From Anaerolineaceae bacterium (GTDB lineage: Bacteria; Chloroflexota; Anaerolineae; Anaerolineales; Villigracilaceae), in the NCBI GenBank assembly GCA_009885445.1, contig VFKQ01000266.1:1-5626 (forward strand): a DNA stretch of 5,626 nt. The letters run 5' to 3'. Numbering within the stretch: the first letter of the stretch is position 1; the number at the start of each line of letters is the position of its first letter. Below are positions 1-5,489 of this stretch, piece by piece. The notes beneath the pieces were generated by a model. It did not search any database. It worked only from the letters and a program-made list of their open reading frames with translations, and had not been told where the DNA came from. Position numbers and translations under genes: made by a program.

Positions 1-113
1 CCATGTTTGCCGGTTGTAAGCGCGCGAAGTTTAACGTGCGGCGCTTTCAATTTCTGATGATCGATTTCGCCAATGGCGCGGCTCTCCCATCCGAGTTGTT
101 CAAGATTGACCAT
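1..113 (-). CDS. luxS: S-ribosylhomocysteine lyase (LuxS), N-terminal fragment cut by window edge
   Basis: Only the first 37 codons plus two bases lie in the window; the gene continues past the left edge. Reading from ATG at 113, residues 18-29 read DHQKLKAPHVKL and residues 35-38 read GKHG. This matches the LuxS N-terminal signature (DH, four residues, AP, then V-basic-L, followed by a GxxGD turn). LuxS is a cytoplasmic metalloenzyme that splits S-ribosylhomocysteine into homocysteine and DPD, the precursor of autoinducer-2. The HxxEH metal motif and catalytic Cys lie outside the window, so activity cannot be judged. The N-terminus is about eight residues longer than in typical LuxS. The start is supported by a perfect AGGAGG (119-124) five bases upstream. 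It lies 17 bases after the stop of the TIM-barrel gene, so co-transcription is very likely. The family call rests on a short but distinctive stretch. Confidence 0.75.
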   Translation of the reverse strand, partial: MVNLEQLGWESRAIGEIDHQKLKAPHVKLRALTTGKH

Positions 114-118
114 GGTCG

Positions 119-124
119 CCTCCT
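119..124 (-). promoter_or_regulatory. Shine-Dalgarno of the luxS-like gene
   Basis: Minus-strand AGGAGG, a full anti-16S match, sits five bases before the ATG at 113. It lies inside the 17-base gap after the upstream stop codon and fixes the start of the partial gene. Confidence 0.8.
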
Positions 125-130
125 GCGCTG

Positions 131-1384
131 TCATGGATGGACATCCACAAATTGAGAAAGATGCTTGTAACTATCGGTGAGCGCTTTTTCCCATGAAGCC
201 ACATGGTGATAAAGCTCAACCGTCGCATATCCTGTAAAGCCGTTGTCGTTCAACGCTTTGAAGCTCGCCTCGAAATCCAGAGTTCCCTCCCCGGGGATTT
301 CGTGAAAATGGACGATGCCTGTCAGGGTATTTGCCACCATCTTGTCCATCAATAGTTTGCCATCCGAATTTTTTGTACTGCGCAAATATATGATGATGGG
401 TCTTGCCCGTTCCAATACATCGAAACTCAAACCCGGAACCGAGATCAAATAGGTGAATATTTCGGGTTCGAATTTTGTTGTGCCGGCGTACAGGCTGTTG
501 TAATTCACATAGACGATTGGTGCGGAAATATTCGCCTTGATTGCAAGATTCTCAATGGTTTTCTCCTGCTGGCGGGCAGGTACATTATCGTAAAAATAGA
601 TCGGGTTATTCCGCTCAAGCAGAAAAAAATCGGCGCTTTCAGGGAAGTACACCAGATAAGATGCGAAGTCCATGTTGAATTTCAAAGTGTCCGACATTTT
701 AACGATCTTCAAATTACAGCCCTGTCTTGCGTCTGAAACGTGTAAATATCTTGCATGCGGCGCGGCAAGGGCAAGCGCCCCAATATAATCACTTTCGGCG
801 CAGTAATTGTGACAAAGATCCAGATGCAATTTAAATTTTGGCGAGTTAATCTCGTTGACCAAATTCATGCCTTGTTCGAGCGTTTCGATGAACATGCCGG
901 GTTCAGGCTCGATTAACAAAGTAATGTCTTCGTCGTCTTGAATCGCTTTCAGACATTGATAGATGCTGTCGACCAGCAATTCATTGGGATTGATGGATGG
1001 GTTCGCCACATGCTCATCGCGGATAAACCCGCTTCCAAACGTGACGAGGGGCACGTCCAGCTTTCGGGCAACTTCGATTCCGCGTTTGACCAGGTTGATG
1101 CGGCGTTTTCTTCCGGCGGTATCGATACTCATCACAGAGGGTTCGTGCGGGCGGGAGGGTGTAAAGAAGTGAGATGCGGTTGCCACACAAGCAGGCCGCA
1201 CAGAGATCGATTCGAAGCGCTTTTTTATCGTTGCGAGATATTCATCCGTGATCTCGAATGGATTGAATTGATCGCGATGAAACGACAGTTCGATGCCCGC
1301 GTACCCCGCCTTGTCAACAACGTCAATGGCGTCCATAAAGTCCAGGTTGGTTAGACCAAAGGTACTGTAACTTAATTTAGTCAT
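131..1384 (-). CDS. Sugar phosphate isomerase/epimerase-like TIM-barrel protein with long internal insertion
   Basis: A 417-residue protein of the xylose isomerase-like TIM barrel superfamily (AP endonuclease 2 type), whose members isomerise or epimerise sugars, inositols or similar polyols with a divalent metal. Barrel signatures are AGYAGIELS (26-34), LLIEPEPG (156-163), HLDLCH (187-192), RYLHVSDAR (212-220), HFHEIPGEGTLDF (359-371) and YATVELYHH (386-394). Likely metal ligands by family analogy are E159, D189, H215 and E390. Usual members have about 280 residues with the last two ligands roughly 35 apart; here they are 175 apart, because residues about 222-350 form an added segment. The start chosen is ATG 1384, preceded by GGAG (1392-1395) at eight bases; a GTG at 1411 would add nine residues but has no better ribosome site. 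It is the middle gene of an operon, 44 bases after the methyltransferase and 17 before luxS. Substrate unknown. Confidence 0.85.
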   Translation of the reverse strand: MTKLSYSTFGLTNLDFMDAIDVVDKAGYAGIELSFHRDQFNPFEITDEYLATIKKRFESISVRPACVATASHFFTPSRPHEPSVMSIDTAGRKRRINLVKRGIEVARKLDVPLVTFGSGFIRDEHVANPSINPNELLVDSIYQCLKAIQDDEDITLLIEPEPGMFIETLEQGMNLVNEINSPKFKLHLDLCHNYCAESDYIGALALAAPHARYLHVSDARQGCNLKIVKMSDTLKFNMDFASYLVYFPESADFFLLERNNPIYFYDNVPARQQEKTIENLAIKANISAPIVYVNYNSLYAGTTKFEPEIFTYLISVPGLSFDVLERARPIIIYLRSTKNSDGKLLMDKMVANTLTGIVHFHEIPGEGTLDFEASFKALNDNGFTGYATVELYHHVASWEKALTDSYKHLSQFVDVHP

Positions 1385-1428
1385 CTTGGTTACTCCACAA
1401 TTACGAGACACGGAAATGTGCGCCTGGA

Positions 1429-2067
1429 TTACTTCTTGCCGCTGAGGAATGCCAGATCGCCAAAAAAAGTTTTGAAATGACCGACGATTTGAGTCTTCAG
1501 CCCGGGCGCGCCGAAAATCTCAGGGAGCTTGCCATCTATGTTGTCGTTGGCTTCCTCAAATTTATGCAGGAAAGGGCCGAGAATCTTTCCGTACAGTGTG
1601 GTGGGTTTGCCGAAGTCAATGATGTGCAATTCGCCGCCCGGCTTGAGCACACGAAAAACTTCGCGCGCGGTCTTTTCTTTATCCGGCGTCTTTAAGTGGT
1701 GAATCATGATGCTCGAGAGCACGCGGTCAAAGGATGCGTCGGGGTAGGGTAGTTCGTTGGTGAAACCCACATCGAATTTCACGTCCAGTTTTTGTTCGTC
1801 GCGTTTGATGTGCGCGTTCTTGAGCATCTCGGGGTCGGCGTCGAGACCGAGGACCTCGGCTTTGGGCTGGGACTGCTTGGCCATGATGGCCAAGGTGCCT
1901 GTGCCACAGCCTAAATCGAGAACGCGTTGTCCGGGTTGGATGTGCGCTTGTTCTATTAATAAGGTCTTGTAGCGCACGTCGCGCACGATCCACTTTTGGA
2001 TGAAGTCAAAAAAAGGCGTCAGGAAGCGCAGGCTCAACGCAGGGATATAGTCGTTATTTTTGGACAT
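1429..2067 (-). CDS. Class I SAM-dependent methyltransferase, UbiE-like
   Basis: A 212-residue cytoplasmic methyltransferase with the full Rossmann-type SAM-binding set. Motif I is VLDLGCGTG (49-57), the acidic residue that binds the ribose of SAM is in GLDADPEML (74-82), the segment with the adenine-side acid is LPYPDASFDRV (106-116) followed by SSIMIHHL, and the post-core motif is EVFRVLKPGGELHIIDFG (136-153). The layout resembles UbiE/Coq5-type small-molecule methyltransferases, but the substrate cannot be read from the sequence. ATG 2067 is preceded by GGAG (2078-2081) at ten bases. It is the first gene of the minus-strand operon. The presence of luxS two genes downstream links the SAH it makes to SAH recovery. 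The length is normal for a stand-alone enzyme and I see no missing motif. Confidence 0.9.
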   Translation of the reverse strand: MSKNNDYIPALSLRFLTPFFDFIQKWIVRDVRYKTLLIEQAHIQPGQRVLDLGCGTGTLAIMAKQSQPKAEVLGLDADPEMLKNAHIKRDEQKLDVKFDVGFTNELPYPDASFDRVLSSIMIHHLKTPDKEKTAREVFRVLKPGGELHIIDFGKPTTLYGKILGPFLHKFEEANDNIDGKLPEIFGAPGLKTQIVGHFKTFFGDLAFLSGKK

Positions 2068-2110
2068 CAGGACGTTTCTCCAGCAAGATTGTTATTTTTG
2101 TCACATATTG

Positions 2111-2119
2111 ATTGTACCA
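2111..2119 (-). promoter_or_regulatory. Putative extended -10 promoter of the methyltransferase-TIM barrel-luxS operon
   Basis: On the minus strand TGG-TACAAT forms an extended -10 element (TGn plus a five-of-six match to TATAAT). No good -35 hexamer sits 16-18 bases upstream, as is usual for extended -10 promoters. Initiation would fall near 2104, giving a leader of about 37 bases before ATG 2067. Prediction by eye only. Confidence 0.4.
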
Positions 2120-2138
2120 AACTCCCTGGTGAGGAATG

Positions 2139-2144
2139 TATAAT
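2139..2144 (+). promoter_or_regulatory. Putative -10 box for the UbiA gene
   Basis: A perfect TATAAT lies in the divergent intergenic region, preceded by TG without the usual one-base gap. The -35 region is weak. A start near 2151 would give a leader of about 128 bases that contains the palindrome at 2232-2253. It lies within 25 bases of the opposing minus-strand promoter candidate, so the two may compete for polymerase. Confidence 0.4.
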
Positions 2145-2231
2145 CGTTGTGGCCGTCAAATGTAGTTTGGCCGGAGCGGGGCAATATTTGTAACGTGAGA
2201 TTGATCTCGCGTGTGAGTCGGTGCATTAGCA

Positions 2232-2253
2232 AGCGCGACATAAATGTCGCGCT
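2232..2253. repeat. Perfect palindrome, 10-bp arms with AA centre
   Basis: AGCGCGACAT, then AA, then ATGTCGCGCT: a perfect inverted repeat with a two-base centre. It lies 25 bases before the UbiA start codon and, in RNA, would form a hairpin just upstream of the ribosome site at 2268-2273. There is no U-run after it, so it is not a typical terminator. Its form suggests a dispersed REP-like palindromic element rather than an operator, but a dimeric regulator site cannot be excluded. Confidence 0.7.
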
Positions 2254-2267
2254 ACAACAAGTGAACC

Positions 2268-2273
2268 AAGGAG
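2268..2273 (+). promoter_or_regulatory. Shine-Dalgarno fixing the UbiA start
   Basis: AAGGAG ends five bases before ATG 2279. It decides the start against an in-frame ATG at 2147 that would add 44 residues without transmembrane or family character and would read through the palindrome. Confidence 0.8.
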
Positions 2274-2278
2274 AAAAT

Positions 2279-3310
2279 ATGAACATCAACTTCGCAATGT
2301 GGCGCAAAGCCTCGTGGCAACTAATCAAAATGGACGACAAAAAAGAATGGGACGCGCTCGACGTCGTCTCGAAGTGGCTGATCGCCACGCGCTCGGCAGT
2401 GGCGCTGGTCACTGTTTACTCATGCGTCATTGCGGGCATCCTCGCCGCGCGTGACGGTCACTTCTCGTGGGCGCCTTTCCTCATTATCACCCTCGGCTTG
2501 TTCACGGCCCACGGCACGAACAATCTGCTCAACGATTACACCGACTTCAGCCGCGGCGTAGACACCCACAACTACTTCCGCACCCAATACGGCGTGCATC
2601 CCCTCGTCCAAAAATTTTGGGACAAGCCCACTCAACTGCGCTGGTTCATTGTCAGCGGAGCCATCGCCGCGCTCTCAGGAGTGTACGCCCTCTTTTATAC
2701 AGACTTCAATCTCACGGTCATCGGCCTCTTTGCAGTGGGTTCCATTATTTTGCTGGCCTACACCTGGCCGTTCAAATATTGGGGCCTCGGCGAATTCGCC
2801 ATCTTCCTCATCTGGGGGCCAATCATGATTGCCGGTGTGTACTTCGTGCTCTCTGGCGTGTGGAATTGGAATGTCGTCCTGGCTGGCATCCCGTTTGGGT
2901 TGAGTGTGGCCAGCATCAACGTGGGCAAGCATATTGATAAACATGACGAAGACAAAGCCAAAGGTGTCGGCACTTTCCCTGTTCGCGTGGGCGAAGCGCT
3001 TGCCCGCCGCGTGAACCAAATCGCCATCGTGCTCGTTTATGCGTTCATTACTTATCTCGTTTTTGTGCCACACTACTTCACCCCCGTCATGCTTATCGTC
3101 CTGCTCGCCTACAAAGATGCCTGGCGCGCCCTCGTCGTGTTGGCCGCTCCTAAACCCAAAGCGCCGCCCAAAGGTTGGCCCGTGTGGCCGGTGTGGTTCT
3201 CAGGTTTCTGCTTCCAGCACAACCGTCAGTTTGGCGGCTATTTAATTCTTGGCCTGATCGTAGACGCACTGCTCCGCGCTTACCTGCCCATGTTTTGGAT
3301 GCTTCTTTAA
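2279..3310 (+). CDS. UbiA-family prenyltransferase (integral membrane), MenA-like
   Basis: A 343-residue polytopic membrane protein of the UbiA superfamily, which transfers a polyprenyl group from its diphosphate to an aromatic or other acceptor, with Mg2+ held by two Asp-rich motifs. The first motif is clear: NDYTDFSRGVD (85-95). The loop after TM4 region, YTWPFKYWGLGEFA (161-174), resembles the MenA consensus. The second motif region, NVGKHIDKHDEDKAKG (214-229), keeps three Asp (220, 223, 225) but not in the usual DxxxD spacing. Hydrophobic segments lie near 38-57, 64-79, 122-141, 146-160, 174-192, 199-212, 247-263, 268-277 and 319-343. A Pro/Lys-rich loop (291-301) and a Trp-rich stretch (300-307) precede the last helix. 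Acceptor and prenyl donor are unknown; menaquinone biosynthesis is possible but unproven. It ends in the same TTAA as the convergent gene on the other strand. Confidence 0.85.
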   Translation: MNINFAMWRKASWQLIKMDDKKEWDALDVVSKWLIATRSAVALVTVYSCVIAGILAARDGHFSWAPFLIITLGLFTAHGTNNLLNDYTDFSRGVDTHNYFRTQYGVHPLVQKFWDKPTQLRWFIVSGAIAALSGVYALFYTDFNLTVIGLFAVGSIILLAYTWPFKYWGLGEFAIFLIWGPIMIAGVYFVLSGVWNWNVVLAGIPFGLSVASINVGKHIDKHDEDKAKGVGTFPVRVGEALARRVNQIAIVLVYAFITYLVFVPHYFTPVMLIVLLAYKDAWRALVVLAAPKPKAPPKGWPVWPVWFSGFCFQHNRQFGGYLILGLIVDALLRAYLPMFWMLL

Positions 3311-4092
3311 CCAATCTCCAATTCTCGAATCTCCAGTGTTGCGGGTTCGGTGTTTGCCAAAACGCCGAACCCAACTTTTCCTTGCGGCGTAAAAGCCGCA
3401 TATTGATTATCGATCCAGATCACGACTCCCAGAGGCGGACGCGGACTAATCGGCGACTCAAACACCCGCACATCGTCTACCTCAAAGACGGTTCGGCTCT
3501 TCCCCCACTCGAGGCGGTAACGCTGCCAATCGGCCGGGTCCTCGCCCAAGCAGACTCCATCGTCCGCCACGAAGCGACTCGCCACCTTGCGCAAAAAGAT
3601 TCGCCCCCAGCGCGTAGCCAGTAAAGGCGACGAAATGATTCCGCCCAAGGCCAACAGCGCCGACGGAATCTTCGGCGCGCGAAACGTTTGAGCGAGGAAT
3701 CCGTTGCCGGGCTTGTCGTCAAACGAAAGCCAATTCTCTTTTGATGCGTGGAAGAACCAGGCCGCGTTGGGCAATGCCGGTAGACGAAAGGGCCGTCCGC
3801 CAAAACCAAGCGACAATCCAAACGGATCATTCCACCAGCCGAAACCCCACGTCCCGCAGGACCCGGCTGAGGCGCGGGCAAGCAGGCTCAAAGTCAGAGG
3901 AGGATGCGCGGGGAAGCGCGAACGGGTGAGGCGGGCGTAATCGTCCAGTTGCGCGAAGCGGTATCCCGTCGCCTCGCCCGAGGGAATTTCGAGTCGCCAG
4001 CCGTGGGCGATGGGGGAGACGAGTCCGCCGCCGGAGGTGCGAGGTTGCAGGTTGAAGTTTTGCATTGCGAAATTATACGTCCCTTCTTTCAT
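3307..4092 (-). CDS. Hypothetical protein with concanavalin A-like beta-sandwich character
   Basis: A 261-residue protein without a signal peptide or membrane helix strong enough to call. Its aromatic and glycine-rich pattern, WGFGWWNDPFG (82-92), then AWFFHASKENW (111-121), YRLEWGKSRTVFEVDDVRVFE (192-212, alternating strands) and GVVIWIDNQYAAFT (222-235), looks like the ConA-like lectin/glucanase fold used by glycan-binding or GH16-like proteins. The GH16 catalytic ExDxxE signature is not visible, so enzyme activity is not supported. A hydrophobic stretch at 143-159 could be a buried helix or membrane contact. The start is uncertain: ATG 4092 has only a weak GGA upstream, while ATG 4065 (252 residues) lies six bases after a TATAAT and could be leaderless. 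Its stop overlaps the UbiA stop by four bases (TTAA), and an IS630 element sits 33 bases upstream of the first ATG. Confidence 0.65.
   Translation of the reverse strand: MKEGTYNFAMQNFNLQPRTSGGGLVSPIAHGWRLEIPSGEATGYRFAQLDDYARLTRSRFPAHPPLTLSLLARASAGSCGTWGFGWWNDPFGLSLGFGGRPFRLPALPNAAWFFHASKENWLSFDDKPGNGFLAQTFRAPKIPSALLALGGIISSPLLATRWGRIFLRKVASRFVADDGVCLGEDPADWQRYRLEWGKSRTVFEVDDVRVFESPISPRPPLGVVIWIDNQYAAFTPQGKVGFGVLANTEPATLEIRELEIG
4072..4077 (-). promoter_or_regulatory. Possible -10 box for leaderless start of the beta-sandwich gene
   Basis: Minus-strand TATAAT ends six bases before the ATG at 4065, the spacing expected if transcription begins on the A of ATG. The region 17 bases upstream (GAATTT) is a poor -35. 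If the ATG at 4092 is used instead, this box would be inside the coding sequence. Confidence 0.3.
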
Positions 4093-4107
4093 ATAAATTC
4101 CAGGAGT

Positions 4108-4123
4108 GCAGGCTTCAGCCTGC
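4108..4123. repeat. Perfect palindrome, 7-bp arms with TC centre
   Basis: GCAGGCT, TC, AGCCTGC. Like the palindrome at 2232-2253 it has GC-rich perfect arms and a two-base centre and lies just upstream of a gene. It abuts the left TA of the IS630 element. Read as RNA on the minus strand it would form a hairpin between the transposase and the beta-sandwich gene, without a following U-run. Confidence 0.65.
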
Positions 4124-4125
4124 TA

Positions 4126-4154
4126 TACCTCACGCGGTCACAAATTGCGCTTTT
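4126..4154. repeat. Left terminal inverted repeat of the IS630 element
   Basis: It starts with TACCTCACGCGG and continues into the shared core CACAAATTGCG (4139-4149), then one mismatch and TTTT. It includes the TGA stop of the reconstructed transposase (4130-4132), so the transposase tail and the transposase binding site overlap. Confidence 0.8.
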
Positions 4155-5172
4155 TCAAAGAGTTGAAAACGCAAGGTGAGCAAAGAATCGAGATCGGATT
4201 TGTGAGTTGTCATGTTTTCCTCCAAGCACTTTGAAGTTGCCTCTTTGAAAGCAGGAAATTTCTCGTAATATTTGTGGAATACAGACATTTTTTCTTCACA
4301 AACTTCCACATCCGCTCAATCAGATTGAGATTGGGCGAGTAAGTCGGCAAGAAGCACAATTCAATGTGGAGACTTTTGGCTTTTTCCATGACCAATGCAC
4401 ATTTCTGATAGCGAGCATTGTCCAGAAAAATTGTAATGGGCATGCCGACATAAAGAGTTGCAATCTCCCCAATAGTTCGCATACACTTTGAGCAGTAATG
4501 TATGCATCATTGGTAATCGTAGTCATTTCATGCGTCATTGCATTGAGCGCGCCTAAGACATTGAAACGTTGACGACCGGATGGCGCACGAATAAACATGC
4601 GTGCAACTGACCAAAGAAAGCCGAGAAAAGGCGCTAAGACAAAATGCGCTGCATCCGTAAAGAGAACTACCCTTTTTCCCTCTCGCGCTTCATCTAAGAG
4701 AGGTTGGATTTCTTGCTCCAGAAATTCTTTCTGCTTGTCTCGATCGGCTTTCGCAGGAAGCATGCCTATTTTTCGGCAATTGAGTTTTTTTTAGGAATTC
4801 ACGAATTTGTGTCTCACTTCGCACAACGCCTGTAATCACTTCCACTTCATGTTGTGCTTGTTTGATGGTGGCTGGCGGATGGTCTCGAAAGTATGCTTCC
4901 AAAGATACAATATATTCCTTCAATTCACTCTCAGGCTGATAGTAGTGTATCTCTTTCAATTTCTCGATACCGCCTTGCTCGTAGAGTTTAAAATAATCTC
5001 GAAGTGTGTTTTCGGCAATCTCTATGATTTCTGCAATTTCCTTGTGCAACATTCCGTGCGCTTTGAAACGAATTGCGTCCATACGTCGTTGGACTAAAGG
5101 CACAAGGTGATTGTAGCGTTGATAGTTGATCTCTTCCACGACTTCTGGGCTGAATTCAAATTGTTTGGTCAT
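4130..5172 (-). pseudogene. IS630-family transposase with three frame disruptions
   Basis: The full transposase would be about 347 residues, normal for IS630, but no single frame covers it. Segment 1 (from ATG 5172) holds the helix-turn-helix part, including HGMLHKEIAEIIEIAENTLR at residues 39-58. At an A8 run (T8 on plus, 4785-4792) it must skip one base to join segment 2, which carries the first catalytic Asp in LFTDAAHF (Asp codon 4653-4655). Near a GGGG (CCCC on plus, 4467-4470) it must step back one base to join segment 3, with the second Asp in FLDNARYQK (4420-4422) and the Glu in SPNLNLIERMWKF (4315-4317), a DD34E spacing. Near 4272-4278 a third shift (minus 1 or plus 2) joins the tail beginning YYEKFPAFKEA and ending at TGA 4130-4132. 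As written, only 160 residues are made from ATG 5172. Catalytic residues are intact, so decay is recent, or part of the shifting is real recoding. Confidence 0.85.
4785..4792 (-). other. A8 run at the first transposase frame change
   Basis: The minus strand reads CTAAAAAAAACTC. Losing one A (or gaining two) restores the IS630 reading frame: L-K-K then L-N-C-R-K-I-G-M. Runs of eight or nine A are known sites of transcriptional slippage in bacterial insertion sequences; a homopolymer sequencing error is the main alternative. Confidence 0.6.
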
Positions 5173-5200
5173 GCCCTGATCTTACCAAATCTTTCGTTTC

Positions 5201-5377
5201 TTAAAACCGCAATTTGTGCCCGTTTTCAGTATAGCTTGCATCAACCATCTGGTTTTGGCGCTCATAAAACAAGCAAAGTTTCATAATGCCGCTCAGGCTC
5301 GCAGGTGGTTCTCTGCTCATATTCCCCAGGTCTTTGCTCTCTTGGTTACTCCATTTTCCTGACTTTGAGAAAGCCAT
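5201..5377 (-). CDS. Small unrecognised ORF, 58 codons, running into the IS end
   Basis: From ATG 5377 a frame stays open for 58 codons (starting MAFSKSGKWS) and stops at TAA 5201-5203 in the IS right end. The last ten residues are encoded by the TA target and the IS terminus; without the insertion the frame would end after 48 codons at a TAG formed by the empty site. A G-run lies about 11 bases upstream of the ATG, a weak ribosome site. I recognise no family. It may be a chance ORF, a remnant of an older gene, or a small protein altered at its end by the insertion. Confidence 0.2.
   Translation of the reverse strand: MAFSKSGKWSNQESKDLGNMSREPPASLSGIMKLCLFYERQNQMVDASYTENGHKLRF
5203..5231. repeat. 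Right terminal inverted repeat of the IS630 element
   Basis: Read on the minus strand it starts TACTGAAAACGG and continues into the core CACAAATTGCG (5208-5218), then one mismatch and TTTT. It lies about 30 bases upstream of the transposase ATG, where bound transposase could repress its own expression. Confidence 0.8.
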
Positions 5378-5397
5378 GTTGCGCTATACCCCCTTGC
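5234..5397. other. Intergenic stretch between the IS and the tRNA promoter
   Basis: Apart from the weak 48-58 codon ORF on the minus strand I see no gene, hairpin of note or repeat family here. A 14-base string (TCTTGGTTACTCCA, 5340-5353) also occurs at 1384-1397, where it is the ribosome-site region of the TIM-barrel gene; one such match is not surprising by chance. Confidence 0.5.
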
Positions 5398-5426
5398 TTG
5401 ACAATCCCTTCATCCGCAAGTAAAAT
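5398..5426 (+). promoter_or_regulatory. Near-consensus sigma-70 promoter for the tRNA genes
   Basis: TTGACA at 5398-5403, a 17-base spacer, and TAAAAT at 5421-5426. The -35 is perfect, the spacing optimal and the -10 matches five of six. Initiation would be near 5433, leaving about 74 bases of leader before tRNA-Phe at 5507. No protein gene follows on this strand, so it most likely drives the tRNA cluster. Confidence 0.8.
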
Positions 5427-5443
5427 GCGGTTCGCTTACAAGG

Positions 5444-5489
5444 TGCCGCGTAATACCTGAGAATAAATTAAGGTATGCAAGAAGCGGCA
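5444..5489 (+). other. Two-part stem-loop in the tRNA transcript leader
   Basis: TGCCGC (5444-5449) pairs with GCGGCA (5484-5489), and inside it ATACCT (5453-5458) pairs with AGGTAT (5471-5476), leaving an A/T-rich loop of 12 bases. The nested pairing covers most of the leader between the promoter and tRNA-Phe. There is no U-run after it. It could guide processing of the primary transcript or simply fold the leader. Confidence 0.45.

Larger units (their letters stand above)
4126..5231 (-). mobile_element. IS630/Tc1-type insertion sequence, complete ends, 1106 bp
   Basis: The two ends, read inwards, agree over about 29 positions with seven mismatches, including an unbroken 11-base core CACAAATTGCG and then TTTT one base further in. 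Both ends start with TAC and each is flanked by TA (4124-4125 and 5232-5233), as expected for IS630/Tc1 elements that duplicate a TA target. Inside is one transposase gene on the minus strand filling nearly the whole element, its last codons lying within the left inverted repeat. Removing the element and one TA gives a simple empty site in which the palindrome at 4108-4123 is followed by TAGCTTGCATC. The exact outer base could shift by two because of the TATA at each end. Confidence 0.88.

Noticed and set aside
938..1354. Open frame of 138 codons on the plus strand inside the TIM-barrel gene
   Set aside because: It is antisense to a gene with clear family motifs and good ribosome site; its own translation shows no family features.
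1340..1397. 14-base match TCTTGGTTACTCCA at 1384-1397 and 5340-5353
   Set aside because: A single match of this length in 5.6 kb on both strands is possible by chance, and the second copy is not followed by a start codon.
2675..3073. Open frame of 132 codons on the minus strand inside the UbiA gene
   Set aside because: It lies over conserved UbiA motifs and has a His/Asp/Glu-rich composition typical of an antisense shadow.
131..3310. Ebo-type gene cluster (UbiA plus TIM barrel)
   Set aside because: The two genes are divergent, the TIM-barrel N-terminus is unlike the EboE type as I know it, and no EboA, EboB, EboD or EboF is present.
3175..3624. Plus-strand frame of 149 codons spanning the UbiA end and the convergent gene
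   Set aside because: It overlaps two better supported genes, has no ribosome site I can see and no recognisable domains.
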